Shown here piece by piece: positions 22,590-34,489 of a stretch of DNA of 64,000 nt. Under the pieces are notes generated by a model, which saw only the letters and a list, made by a program, of their open reading frames with translations, was not told where the DNA came from and searched no databases. Position numbers and translations under genes: made by a program. Numbering within the stretch: position 1 is the stretch's first letter; every line of letters begins with the position of its first letter. This DNA is from Diplolepis rosae (Eukaryota > Arthropoda > Insecta > Hymenoptera > Diplolepididae): contig JAPYXD010000696.1 of the NCBI GenBank assembly GCA_030998225.1, forward strand, positions 2,356,001 through 2,420,000. Reading direction: 5' to 3'.

Positions 22590-24354
22590 GCGGTCACCAC
22601 GAGGTGCCAACAAACGCTGGGAGCGGAATGTTAACAGTCAATAAAAAGTTTCCAATTGGAAAGTAAATGGGAAGCTGCAAAGAAATTACATCGGGAAATA
22701 GCCCATGAGGCAGAATTAAACCGACGAACCGATGCCCAATTACCAGCACACTTGCCTCAGGGGCTAAGGAGACGAAGAACAACCCCAAAGCTGGTATTCC
22801 TGCGAGGCAACATCAGCTCCGTCGCTGGCCTTCTTACATATGACGATGGACAGCAAATCGAGGATGAAATTAATAATTTCAACCAGGTGGCTGCTAATCT
22901 ATCACACCTGGTAGGGAAAGAGACTCACGTAGTACGAGCGCAATTTGAGGAAATACAAGGACGATTCAACATCTATGGAGAACGTCAGAAAAAATTGAAA
23001 CACCAGCTCACCGAGATCCAGAAAGGCATGTATGAGATCCCCTCTTCTATAGTAAAACTGGAATACTCTCGGACACTTTCAAACACACTTCACATCCTGG
23101 AGGCAGGACTTGATGAGCACCTTCGAGCGGCCGATCGGTTTCTAGAAATCATCCATTACGCCCGTCGAGGCTTGTTGCATCCCTGATTACTGACTACAGA
23201 ACAATTGCAACCAATATATCGGGACGTTCAAAATCACGCTCCCGCACTTGCCTTACCGGTTCCAGGGCCCAAAATAAACGTCGAGGTTCTGGCCCAGGCA
23301 TCAACTACGACAATTTCCTGCAGGAACAAAACGCTCAGGGTATGTTTGGAAGTTCCTCTGCTAGAAAAACGGACTATAATCTGTACGGACTACATTCCGT
23401 ACCAGTGATCAAATCTATCTTGAAAAATGGTTCGAGAAGAGCATATGACCGCTTCGAATTTTCTCCCTTAGCTATGGCGGACTCGCAACGGACTTATCGC
23501 CTGATGAAGGAAAAGGAAATGGACTAGTGCAAGGAACTAAAAGGATTCTACATGTGTCCTGAGAAACTACCAGTACGCGAAACATCTACCTATGCATCCT
23601 GTGAGAGCTCCCTGTTAAACAATCCTACGGCCGATTCTACTCTTTCCTGACGAACAATGCAGCTGAAATAACTTGTCCAGCCAGAAGGACTTCAAAAATA
23701 CAGCTAAACAGAGTGGGTGTCGTGCAGATTGCCCCAGGATGCTACTTGAGGACTAGCGGATTGAGCCTACCATCGCCAGGCTCAAGAGGACAAACGTCAG
23801 TGGTTACCTATGAACTACACCTTCACTTGAATCTATCCGAATTGTCACCGGCCTTGCTTCAACACAAGCAGCTCATGGCGTCACCAGAACCTCAACAGGA
23901 ACCGCCCGAGGGGACCCCGGCTAATGACGGTCGATATAAGGAGAATGATGAGACGCTAAACGAGCTCGAAGATCCGCTCAACGAGATCAGCTCCCAAGAG
24001 CAGGGTAGGGCCAAGCAAACCATCCTGACCCATGGCTCCAATGTTGGGTTGGGTCTCATCTCGATAGGCTTGTTGACCTATCTGTGTCGTGTCAAATTAA
24101 TAGCAGTAGTGACAGCTTGGAAGTTCTGCCCGCCACGAGGAGGCAAGGCTAAAACTCAACCATCCAGCCAACCAAATGACGAACAGGCAACGAGGCAGAT
24201 AGCGGACATTCATCGGGAAGAAGTCAGAGTGGAACAACAACCTGTCGCCAGTACTACGCATGCTCCTGCTCCGAAAAACAGAACTACGCCACTCGACACC
24301 CCTAAAGCAAAGGCAACCATTCAGTTGCCGCAGCAAAGCTTGCAGCCGATGTAG
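22590..24354 (+). pseudogene. Baculovirus-F-like env gene of errantivirus type, broken
   Basis: A stretch at 22,656-23,186 has an Arg-rich cleavage-like site, a following hydrophobic segment and a long heptad-like helix, the layout of insect errantivirus and baculovirus F-like envelope proteins. 23,205-23,640 continues with conserved cysteines, interrupted by stops (about 23,184, 23,525 and 23,648) and a frame change near 23,400. 23,713-24,354 has a hydrophobic membrane segment near residues 115-133 of that piece and a Pro/Thr-rich tail. Several stops and a shift make it non-functional. No start or signal peptide is clear. Confidence 0.6.
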
Positions 24355-24541
24355 AAAGAAAAAACAACAAAAAAAAGGTTTTTAGACTAGCAGTGTACGT
24401 CTGTGTGTGTGGATGTATGTGTGTGCTCCATCGCACTTAAGATTAAAAACTTATATGCTAAGCTTAAAGATAGCAAGAGAAAGGGAAACTCGAAATGAGG
24501 AGAGAGATACGCCGACAGGAAAAAGAAGAATAAAATATATA

Positions 24542-25060
24542 TACAGGGTGTCTAAAAAGTCCCGGGACGGTTGGATATTTCCTCAGGTAAAATATTTTTC
24601 AAAAAAGTGAAGGTCAATCCTGAAGTAAATTTCAACGAAGAATTCAATGGTTACCTTCACTTTGACCTTGAAGTTGACTTTCATGGATTTTTGAAGGTCA
24701 ACTTTGTTTTTTTAAATGGAAACCCCCTTTTTTACATCTGCAATCGATTGAGCGGAAAATTCTACGGTCAGAGACGTACCCAAGTCATAGATCAATTGTA
24801 GCGTTCCAGGTCAACCAGAGGTTATTTGAAATAAACAAAGTTTTCCAAGAGGTCAGTGCAATTCCTGAAGTATTTTTCAACGGTGAATTCAATGGTGACC
24901 TTCATTTTGACCTTAAAGTGGACCATCATGGCTTTTTGAAGGTCAAATTTGTTTTTTTTTAAAATGGAAACCCCCTTTTTCAACATCTGCAATCGATAGA
25001 ACGAAAAATACTACGTTCAAGTACGTACCCAAGTCCTAGGTCAATTGTAACCCAGGAACA
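24542..25060 (-). repeat. Tc1/mariner-type terminus with ~245-bp tandem duplication
   Basis: ACAGGGTGTCTAAAAAGTCCC at about 24,544 looks like a Tc1/mariner-type terminus. Two copies of a ~245-bp unit follow (start CAATCCTGAAGT near 24,614 and CAATTCCTGAAGT near 24,859), each with several GACCTT/AAGGTC motifs and a TGGAAACCCCCTTTTT phrase. I take it as one non-coding end of the transposon whose transposase lies next. Confidence 0.5.
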
Positions 25061-25132
25061 ACGACGTGGATGTAGTAAATTCTCTTCCCTTTGGGGTGCT
25101 TGATTAGCGTGAGTCCCCTTGCCTCTCACGCT

Positions 25133-25651
25133 TCAATGAAGATGTTCGAACTGAAAACCTTGAGCTTCTTGCGAAAAAGCTATGCGATTGTAAAAATGAG
25201 TTACAGCATTACGAATCATCTCCCTATCAATCAAAGTAGCCTCTTGCAGAATCCGATTCTGCAATTTGTCTAAGCTTTGGGGTTGCGTTGAGTATACTTT
25301 GCTCTTTAAACAACCCCAAAGAAAATAGTCGAGAGGAGTCAGATCAGGAGATCTAGCAGGCCACTCGATTTCACCCCTTCTTCCAATCCACCTATGAGGG
25401 AACTGAGTATCCAAATATGCTCGAACGTCCCTACCGTAAGGAGCCGCTGCTCCGTCCTGCTGGAACCAAATATTTTGAAAATTATCGGCTGTAATCTTCC
25501 TTATTCTTGATACAATTTGATTTCTGAGAAACTCTTCATATGCACGGGCATTGAGATTACCATCGATGAAGAAAGGGCCTATCAATATATCATTCAAGAT
25601 ACCGGCCCAAACATTAATCTTTTGTGGATATTGTGTGTGACTCTCCAACAT
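25133..25651 (-). pseudogene. Tc1/mariner transposase C-terminal half (DUF4817-associated type)
   Basis: 172 codons contain WFQQDGAAAPYG (second catalytic Asp), ARSPDLTPLDYFLWG (third catalytic acidic position) and a final FQFEHLH. This is the C-terminal half of a common insect Tc1/mariner transposase type. The N-terminal DNA-binding half is absent; the sequence runs into unrelated DNA and then the Penelope repeat at 25,715. The first catalytic Asp lies outside the retained part. Confidence 0.8.
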
Positions 25652-25914
25652 CTAACAGTATTCCAACAAATTTTACCTGAGTAATAATTTAGCAAATTAA
25701 TTCGAAATTTTAAACCTGAACACAAAAACACAACCAAATTTGGACAAAAGCACCACAACTTAACAGTAAACAAATCGTGAGAAAAACAAACAAAATAAGA
25801 GGAAAGAAAAAAGAAGGCAACCTTCCAAAACCCCTTCCTTCTTTTTCTTTCTTTCGTCCTCTTTTGTTTTTATTACCCACCACCATTTACATAAATAAAA
25901 CTTGAATTATCGCC

Positions 25915-25947
25915 GACGTTTCGGTGCTCTTCAAGCACCCTCTTCAA
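25915..25947 (-). ncRNA. Hammerhead-like core in left Penelope repeat
   Basis: On the minus strand: TTGAAGA, a perfect 5-bp stem II (GGTGC / GCACC) and GAAACGTC. Penelope elements are known to carry minimal hammerhead ribozymes in these repeats. The normally invariant C that starts CUGANGA is U here, so this copy may be inactive. Stem I pairing is not obvious. Confidence 0.45.
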
Positions 25948-26271
25948 AGCTGCAATACTACAAAAAAATTTTAATTATTTAAATAAAATTGTCTCCTATC
26001 ACCCTCCATGGAGACGCAGACCCTTCTCCATGGAACGCCAACAGGAAACTGAAACAAGACCCCGAGCATCCCTCCCTCCCGAGCACCTGAAAGACCCCAA
26101 AGGTCATTCAATAAACTCTAAATCGTTTCGCAGAATCTAGAAACCTCAAGGATATTTACTATAAATATCGTCATTAAAGATAACCTATCATGCTGTCATA
26201 ACATCCATTGTACTTAACCAAATCAACTCAACCAGCACAGTCTCAACAAATTTAAGTGTTCCCTTTTAAAT

Positions 26272-28106
26272 TTGCAAATCAAGGATATCTCGAATCAGAT
26301 TAATTTCTTAAAGAATAGAGTTTTTACAATAAAGAACGAATTGGAGAAGTGTTTGCCACAGGGAATAATTATTGATCTTTTGAAACATCAAATAGTCCTT
26401 AATAATAGATTTTTAAACAATGATAGAGGTCATATGAAAAAATTAAGTAGTGCTATTTTGCAACAAAGTAGTGCCCAAAAGCAAAACTTGAATTTGCATG
26501 GAATTTTTGAGAGAGAAAAGAGTGATCCTTGGTTTGTTAATTTAACTGATGTTCAGGTGCCGGATTCTGTGCAGGATATCCTTAGATTGGGAAGGGACTT
26601 CAGTAGTAATATGACTAATGATAAATCAAAGCAGATGATAGATATCGTCAAGGATATTGAAGCTAATATACATAAAATTCCGGAGTCAGATCAGAAGATT
26701 TCAGAAACAAGGTTTTGCACCTATCCAAGGGTTTGGTTGAGAAAAAAAGTTTGCATATAAGTAGTATAGATAGAAAATTTGTTAATAATTTAAAAATAAC
26801 TAAAGAGTTCCTAAGGAAAAACAAATATTTAATGTGAAAAAATGCGGCCAAGGGTAATATTTCAGGTCTCATGAGAAGGTCGGAATACATAAAGGACATG
26901 GAGGAGCTGCTTCGCAATGATGAGAACTTTGAAGTATTAGATGAAGATCCTTTAAAAAAATTAAAAAGTAGTAGTTTCCGGATGGCAGACAATTGGAGGA
27001 AGAAGGGACTATTGGGGAAAGACACCAGATGGAGAGATATTGACACAACTAATACTGATTTGGCTAGATGTTATGGATTAAGAAAGATTCATAAGGAAAA
27101 CTATCCTTTGAGACTAGTTGTTTCGACTATTAATACACCTACTAGATTTTTAGAAGAAAATTTTAATATGATACTTCAAAATTCATTATCAAAGTCAAAT
27201 TATAAAGTTAAAAGTAGTTGGGAATTTCAAAAGATTATAGTCACAAAGACGACACCTGTATGTCATGTAATGATTTCATTGGATGTTGTCATTATGAATT
27301 CTACTAAATTTGAATTTAATGGTGAATTCTATAAACAAAAGTTTGGTACTCCAATAGGTTCTGTTATTTCTCCAATGTTGGCTGAAATAGTCATGGAAGA
27401 TTTGGAAAAGACTGTCTTCGAGAGGTTGGAGTTTGTTGTGCCCTTTTATTTTAGATATGTTGATGATACTCTATTGTGTGTACTTTTGGATAAGTTGCAA
27501 AAACTTATAGATACTTTCAATAACTATCACCCAAGAATTCAATTTACCCATGAAATGGAAAGGAACAATAGAATTAGTTTTTTAGACTTGGAAATAATTA
27601 AACTTGAGAATGGTAAAATAGTGTCAAATTGGTACAGAAAGAGTACATATTCTGGTAGAATCTTAAATTTTATCTCAAATCATCCCTTTCAAAATAAAGT
27701 TGCTATTATTAAAAATTCAGTTGACAGAGCTGTTTGTTTGTCCCATGAATCATTCAATTCAGAAAATTTAGAAGTTGTTAGAAAAATTTTATTTTTTAAT
27801 CACTACCCACAAGATTTGATTGAAAAACATATTAAAATTAGAATTCAACAAATTAAAAGTAGAAAGAGTAGAAATGTAGACACGGATATACAAAGTGAAA
27901 TTTTTGATAAAAATAACACTATTGTTCTTCCATATTTTGGTCATATTTCAAAAACTATTCAATCTATGTTAAAAAAATTTCAAATCCATACAATTTTTAG
28001 AATACCGTTTAAGATGGAAGGACTTATAACTTTGGATAAAGACATCTTGAATAGATTAGAAAAAAGTGGGGTGATATACAAACTGATGAATGTTATGACA
28101 GCATGA
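26272..28106 (+). pseudogene. Penelope-like reverse transcriptase, deleted and without endonuclease
   Basis: 26,272-26,760 is the Penelope N-terminal part (WFVNLTDVQVPDSVQDILRL). Frame changes before ATG 26,871. The second part has LARCYGLRKIHKE, LRLVVSTINTPT, then SLDVV directly joined to EFNGEFYKQKFGTPIGSVIS: the segment normally between them (near 27,290) is missing. RYVDDTLLC (27,454-27,480) is the catalytic box, followed by SFLDLEI and NWYRKSTYSGR. The protein ends right after SGVIYKL, where the GIY-YIG endonuclease would start, so that domain is absent. A retrotransposition-defective copy. Confidence 0.85.
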
Positions 28107-28346
28107 TAGGTTATCTTTAATGACGATATTTATAGTAAATATCCTTGAGGTTTCTAGATTCTGGGAAACGATTTAGAGTTTATTGAATGACCTTTGGGGT
28201 CTTTCAGGTGCTTGGGAGGGAGGGATGCTCGGGGTCTTGTTTCTGTTTCCTGTTGGCGTTCCGTGGAGGAGGGTCTGCGTCTCCATGGAGGGTGATAGGA
28301 GACAATTTTATTTGAATAATTAAAATTTTTTTGTAGTGTTGCAGCT

Positions 28347-28379
28347 CTGAAGAGGGTGATGGAAGAGCACCGAAACGTC
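28347..28379 (+). ncRNA. Hammerhead-like core in right Penelope repeat
   Basis: CTGAAGA, a stem II with GGTG / CACC, then GAAACGTC, with predicted cleavage after the C at 28,379. The core matches the CUGANGA...GAAA...NUH hammerhead consensus; stem III is minimal, as described for Penelope ribozymes. Stem II is one pair shorter than in the left copy. Confidence 0.55.
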
Positions 28380-28674
28380 GGCGATAATTTGAGTTTTATT
28401 TATGTAAATGGTGGTGGGTAATAAACACAAAAGAGGACGAAAGAAAGAAAAAGAAGGGAGGGATTTTGGAAGGTTGCCTTCTTTTGTCTTTCCTCCTTTT
28501 TTGTTTGTTTTTCTCACGATTTGTTTTCTGTTGAGGTGTGGTGCTTTTGTTCAAATTTGGTTGTGTTTTTTGTGTTTTGGGGATTTGACTGTTAGAGTCC
28601 TTGAAATATTTTTAAATTTTAATTCCAAATTAAAACTAAAATTGGATTAAAGGTAGGATCATTATAAATATAAA

Positions 28675-28850
28675 TGACGAAAACTAATAGGTAAATATCT
28701 GTGGGCACTTATATAATCACATGTGTTATATTTGTATATTCTGGGTTATATTATATTGTTCTAGATTATTAATGTAAATAATAAAAACTAACGCGTGAAT
28801 ATCTGTACGAATTAATATAATCGCACATTTTGGTTTGTATAAATTCTAAA
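28675..28850. repeat. Two degenerate ~105-bp tandem units
   Basis: AAAACTAA..GTGAATATCTGT, then ATATAATC(A/G)CA, occurs near 28,680 and 28,786. AT-rich; no function evident. The rest of 28,580-29,400 shows nothing else. Confidence 0.4.
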
Positions 28851-29704
28851 TTAAACTATATTATGGTTCAAATATATATATATAGCTTACAACTACAAAA
28901 CAACGCGAACTTTTCAAAATTTTCATCCATGCTGTTTCTAAATAAATGTAAACTGTAGGAAAATATTATAAATTGGCATGGGATTCAGATGACTGGAAAC
29001 TAAAAGCAAGAAGGAGAACGCAAGTCTTAAAGAAATAAGTTCAAGATTCAAAATATTCAAAAATAGTACGCTAGCGCACATAGTCATTTTTCGGCTCTAT
29101 CTGGCTACGTTGTGAGAAAACAATACATTCAAATCAGACTCAAAGCGTGGAAAGTCTCTCAAACACAAGTATCAATGATGTTTAGTTTTTCCATAGTTTC
29201 CACCTAGTTTTTATACACTTTTCCCTACATCCCCTTCCGAATTTCTTATTTATGTTTTTGTTAAACACATAAGTACTACGGTGCTTTTCCATAAACACTA
29301 TAAACTATAAATACTATAAACAAACATGGATAGCTGCAAGTTACCATAGCCAGTGCAGACGATATTTCTGAAAAGGATCTGAACCATTGTTTTTTCTAAC
29401 TATGAAAAATATTTAAGGTGCCAGAGTCCAGAATTAATAATCAACGAAATCGATTTAATTATTTTATATCGATATTTGATTTATTGGTGTCATGAAATAT
29501 GATCCAAAAATTTCAACTATGTCAGAAATATCCATTTCATCACAAACTTCACTTGGCAACAGGTAATAACAAGTAGGCTACCAAGTAGTTAGGCAATCGG
29601 TTATTGCAAAACTACCGGTAAGCATGAATTCCTTCCAAAAATCAGGTCACCCAGAAAAATCCCAAAATCATCAAGATGCCCCACCTAAGCATCATTGATA
29701 CAAG

Positions 29705-30567
29705 TGTCACGTCCTGTGACCATCTGTAGTACATAAATAATAATAATACTTTTTATGTTAATCAACGAATCTACAATTGTAAAGCACGCGGAAGCATTAG
29801 GTGCGTGATGTAAACAAGTTGTAAAGGGAAAGAGAGAAGTGAGAAACGAAGAATGAACATAGTAAAGGTATTAGCTATTTTTGGAAGAGGAACTCCGTCT
29901 CACCGTGTTATGTCAACAAACCTCGCAGACCGGTAGGCACAGGTAGAAGATTAAGCGGGGGGTCTGCCGCTACGGAAAGAAGGAAAATCGGAAAAACCAA
30001 AGAGTAGGAGTACTGCTCTAGATCTTTTCCTAATATGGCAATTCTGACCACCGGAAAAGACAAGTTTAGCACGCACCGAACTCAAAACCAGCATTTAACA
30101 AAACAATTCTTGGAAAACACGTCTACGCGTTGTTCCTGACTCATACTATCAACTAATAGAGGGGATTTTGCCCCAAATGAGGGCCTATAAAACTAGCTAC
30201 TAATTGGCAAAAGTTAGTGTCTTTTCAACCATCGCCCGGCACTCGGCAGTGTCTTCTTCAATCTTCGCCTGGCGCTCGGCTACCAACAATATCTCCAGTG
30301 TCTTCTTCAGTCTTCGTCCGGCGCTCGTTTTCATCAAGTACCATCAGTCAGCATTCTTCGCCCCGTCTTCAGTATAAATTCTTCAAGTCCCAATCATTCA
30401 GTTCGACAACTTTATAATACTCCCCAAGTATCTTCAAGTATCTGATCATACCGGTCACAAGTTTGGATTACCAGTGAGGACAAATTTTGGATTATCAGTG
30501 TTTCCTGAGAGTATTCTACAACGAGTAAGTCCTTTTAATCATCAACCCAGAAGGAATTCATATTTAG

Positions 30568-30610
<43 letters not shown>

Positions 30611-30762
30611 TCCCTCTATAATTGTAAAATATTTGAGTGATTACTTGTTGTTGGCTTCCATCACCCAGTTTCGGTTTAGAAATCTTCTGGATTTCTTTAC
30701 CGTTCTAAACGAGGAAAACAAATTAAATATAATAATAAAGGGTAAGTAACCAAGACGTCACA
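29705..30762 (+). mobile_element. Solo LTR with 4-bp target duplication
   Basis: Starts TGTCACGTC and ends GACGTCACA, imperfect inverted ends of LTR type. CAAG occurs on both sides (29,701-29,704 and 30,763-30,766), a 4-bp duplication as expected for Ty3/gypsy elements. Its other LTR copy lacks this segment. It contains a TATA box (CCTATAAAACTAGC, near 30,184) and a CT microsatellite. No internal genes remain, implying recombination between LTRs. Confidence 0.85.
30570..30618. repeat. (TC)n microsatellite
   Basis: About 18 TC repeats followed by CCCTC variants, inside the solo LTR downstream of its TATA box, likely in the transcribed part. Confidence 0.95.
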
Positions 30763-32104
30763 CAAGTCTATAAAACGAATCAATTAGAAATCAAAATTCG
30801 CAGTTACTCGAGCAACCTGGTACTAACCAGAACTACTCGGACAGTAGAAAATGTAGTTTTTCTACTTTGCCCGTCCGCGGTTCGGAACAAGTACGTCCTA
30901 TCACCTAGATAGTTGACTTAGATTCGTAAAAAGGCCTAGCCAGGGCCACAAATTGGGGATTGTACTTGGGCGGACGTAAATACTTCTAAAATCTTTCCTC
31001 CGACGAAAGCCGTTCACGGGGTTGTCGCGCTTAAAAATTATACAAGTAAAATTTTTACCACTACGCTTCGCGCTGAAATAATATTTTGAGTGCGTCTGTG
31101 TTCGGTTAGCCGCGAGAGTTAACTGTGCGTGTACAGCCTGGCGTTAAAAACATAGCTTGTTAAATACTAGCTAGCTAAGGAAATCTACATCTCGTCGAAT
31201 CTCAAAACGACGAGGAGTTATTTCCTTATAACCAGAAATAGGTTTATTGTGAGACAGGAGTGGCGAAGGACAGGCAATTTAAAAGTACTGCCTCCCTTCT
31301 AGTTCAAAGCTATCTATTTCTTTCTCACCTTAAAGCTATAAGGTTGAAACAAAAAAAAGGGTGTGTGCGCGAGTGAGTCGCGTAAGGACAAGGGTGGTTG
31401 CTTTTTGGAACCACGACAATCTCAAACCGAATTTGGCCCGGATCTCCAGGACTTCAGCAGCCAGAACGTATTCTCCTTCTTTGCTTTTGCTCCCAGGACA
31501 TCCGGTAGGATTAAGGAACTAGAGTAAACATAAGGATGTGGTAATGTACAAAATCCAAACATTGTATCGTTCTCATTGATATTTATTCCGTTTTTATAAA
31601 ACTCTACTAGAAAAAGTGTTCACATAGGTCTGTTATTTTGCTTTTCTTAAGAATAAATTTTCTTTTTATTTATGTGAATTTTAGCCACTTGATTTGAAAT
31701 TATTTGAAGCACCTTTTCCCATCTTCTTTCATTCAAAATTAAAAGTGATAAGCGTAGGCGTGTAGGATACACTCTCAGTCCGAGAGTAGAAGACCACCGA
31801 CCCCACATAATAATAAACGAATTTAGCTAATATTTATATTAACTAAATTCGTCAGTTTGGATGACCTCCGCGTACTCATTATACTAATGAATAAAATATA
31901 TTAAGGGTAATTGTTTTTTCACTTTTTATGGATTTTATTTTAATTAATAATAGCCGTACGTAACAGTACGTACCACTTCACACTTCACTTCACACTTCTA
32001 TTTCGTTATAATTTTGAAGAAGGGTTGCAAAAAAAGTCGAAATTTCAATGTCTTAAATTTTAAATAACTTTCAAAATAATCAACATTTTTTAATCTTCTT
32101 GAAC

Positions 32105-32533
32105 TCATTGAAATGATAAATTTCTACAAAATCGCAAAAAATTGTCATCATAAATGTATAATTTTTTTCTTGCACAGTGCACTAGGTTAAAGTTCGAATA
32201 AAAAAAATAGAAAAATTCCAATATTGCTTTTGATCCAATTACTCCGGATATGCCTGCACCTATTTCTGGATTTATAATGTTAAACTCAATTTCTTGCTTC
32301 AATATGGGAATTTTTACTACACCACTTGTTGTAAGGGTGGCGTTTTGAATAACGTAAATTTTGAGATGGTTAATGTTATTATAGGTGGCTAATTTCTCCT
32401 TATGAATTAGATTAATAGTTAAATTTGGGTCGTATAAAAAGTCGCCTACTTTGTTTTTTAGTAATTCGGAATAGACTGAAATTATAGTGTTTGAATCGTG
32501 CTTAAACACTATATGGGAGTCTTTATGTGCCAT
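32105..32533 (-). pseudogene. Retroviral-type aspartic protease-like remnant
   Basis: 142 codons. The segment LYDPNLTINLIHKEKL aligns in position with the usual active site (Asp-Thr/Ser-Gly-Ala then NLI), and GVIGSKAIL fits the later G-[IV]-[IL]-G block of retropepsins. The Thr/Ser-Gly after Asp is replaced, so catalysis would be lost. It lies downstream, on the minus strand, of the PBS at 34,182-34,200 and the LTR at 34,208-36,172. No reverse transcriptase follows; the plus-strand LTR begins at 31,965. Confidence 0.5.
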
Positions 32534-32539
32534 ACAATT

Positions 32540-34181
32540 TTTATATTTTTATTTTTTTTTATTATAATTTACCGATCTTAATTTTTCAGTTTATTCTGAA
32601 TAATAATATTTTATATTATTGTCCCTGAATTTTGTCCTTTTGTGAGCAAAATTGAGAATATTTTGATTTTTTAAAATTATGATAAACTATTTTGTAGACC
32701 TTAATTTCTTTTTCCTTGGTTGTCTTGACCGTATGGTCGCCTGCCACCAAACCAAACCAAATCAACTGTTATAGTGTTCAAATGGATTCTTTTATCGTGT
32801 GTGTGTGAGAATCTGTTCAAAGTGTTTTATTTATATTAAAAAAGTATTATAGTTCAATTATTATTACATATTATAATATCGTGGTTACTTTGAATTTTAT
32901 TTTTAATTGTTAATTTAGGAAATTTAATTTATTGCTGAATTTGTTTATTTGTTTGTTTTTAATTGTTTATTTTTAAATGAATGCAGTAATACTAATTTTG
33001 AACTGTTACTGTCAGTGATTTGTTCTAGCTATTACTGTACTGCAAATTCTGGCTGTGGCGCGCGCAGTCGCTGCAGCGTTTAACCTTGGATTATATGTTT
33101 TCAGTGATATAAGGCGGGTCAGGCCAGCCGCGACCGCGAATTCCTGAGCAAGTAATTGCAATTATTGAATTTATAATTAGATTATGTGTATTAACAACTT
33201 GCGTTTTCGGTGATACAAAATTAATTAAGCCAGACTCAAGCACAAACCCTTAATTAATCTTTAAAATCACAGAAAATGTTTATTGTTAATGAACAAAAAA
33301 AAAATTGTTTAATGTCACAGAATTTTAGAGATACAAGATTAGACAAGCTAGACTCAAGCACAGACTCTTGGACAATCTTTGCAATCAAAAATATTCTGTT
33401 AGTTAACACAGTTAAAATGAATGTTATAAACAATTACAATGCAGACACTTCGAACTTTGCCTTACCCAGTCGATCGTCATCGACGGTGACCGTTCAACGA
33501 ATCTAAAAAGGACTTATACTCTCGTGTGCTGTTCTTGTTTTGTTTTAAACTTAAATTCAAACTTAGTTAACAAATTGAAAATTTCAGTAGTACGAAATTA
33601 AACAAGCCTGACTCAAGCACAACACCTTGTGTAATTTTAGTACTTTCAGAAATTTGTGTAATTATAAAATTTTGAATTTAAATATTCGATGTTTTAATAC
33701 TACAAGTTTATTCAGGTAATGGCTGAGACGCAATTTCCTGTGTAAACTCTAGGTAAAAACCTCTGAATTTTAAATTGATTTAAATCAAAATAATGATGTT
33801 TTTGATTTTTTCTTATAACTTTTTTTTTTTTTAAACCCTTCACTTGCACAATCTTGCTACAAAGAATACATGCAAGGTTTATTCAGAGTAATTCGATGAT
33901 GTTATTGACGATGGCAGAGCTTGTGATCACACGAAGTATACCAACGCTTAAAATAAAATAATTTATTCTAAGATTTAATTTCAAATATTTAAATTTTGAC
34001 GAGTAGAAATATATTATCCAATTATTTCTACTTAACTTGTAATTTTGTAATTTTGAAAATTCCTAAATTTCGAAGCTTTTATTTATGAACAATTTTTATT
34101 CGAAATAATTGCTCATATAATTTTGATTCGCTTCAATTAAATAAATTTTACATTATTATCAATTGTGACAACAAAAGTGAC
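32540..34181 (-). other. Leader and degraded gag region of minus-strand gypsy-like element
   Basis: AT-rich, no intact frame. It holds three degenerate copies of AAGCC(A/T)GACTCAAGCACA near 33,228, 33,345 and 33,606. On the element's own strand these read GTGCTTGAGTC..GCTT, like a phrase in the leader of the 15-24 kb element. Gag is not recognisable. Confidence 0.45.
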
Positions 34182-34200
34182 AATCCCACCGCTGCCACCA
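34182..34200 (-). other. Primer-binding site, tRNA-Leu, of minus-strand element
   Basis: AATCCCACCGCTGCCACCA on the plus strand is the exact complement of the site at 16,839-16,857. Seven bases separate it from the LTR end at 34,208. Confidence 0.85.
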
Positions 34201-34489
34201 AATCAGCTGTTACGTCCCGAGCAAAAGGCGAGGGTAGGTTGGATAATTGGATGTAAGGGAGGCGGTAGGCTGATTATATCAGGTTGGTAAAGCCTGATAA
34301 TTTATTTTTGTTTGTGGGTACGTTGTCACTTGTCAGGTCTATGGGCCCTGAGTTGTTCACAATGATAATAAAACACTGAATTTGTAAATAAATGACAATT
34401 TATTATAAATAAATAGAATGTTGCACAGTTTGTTACTTAGGTGGTAAACTATACTACTTCTCGGATGAGAAGGCAATTTTATGAGTTTT

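Larger units (their letters stand above)
25715..28580 (+). mobile_element. Penelope-like element with inverted terminal repeats
   Basis: Two ~490-bp repeats in opposite orientation (25,715-26,204 and 28,090-28,580) flank a reverse-transcriptase gene. Inverted terminal repeats (PLTRs) are a known Penelope configuration. Inner ends match at ATGTTATGACAGCATGATAG (28,090) and its complement ending 26,204. The arms differ by scattered substitutions. Confidence 0.85.
29405..31965 (+). repeat. Second copy of the errantivirus-like LTR, interrupted
   Basis: Matches the LTR at 15,480-16,832 along most of its length and ends CGTACGTAACA at 31,965. Without the 1,062-bp insertion at 29,705-30,766 it is about 1.5 kb. 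It could be the 3' LTR of the 15-24 kb element, pushed away by the Tc1/mariner and Penelope insertions, but no matching target duplication is visible and the two LTRs are clearly diverged. Confidence 0.55.

Noticed and set aside
30217..30417. Ser-rich 66-codon frame in the solo LTR
   Set aside because: Low complexity, inside an LTR directly downstream of its TATA box; no homology signal.
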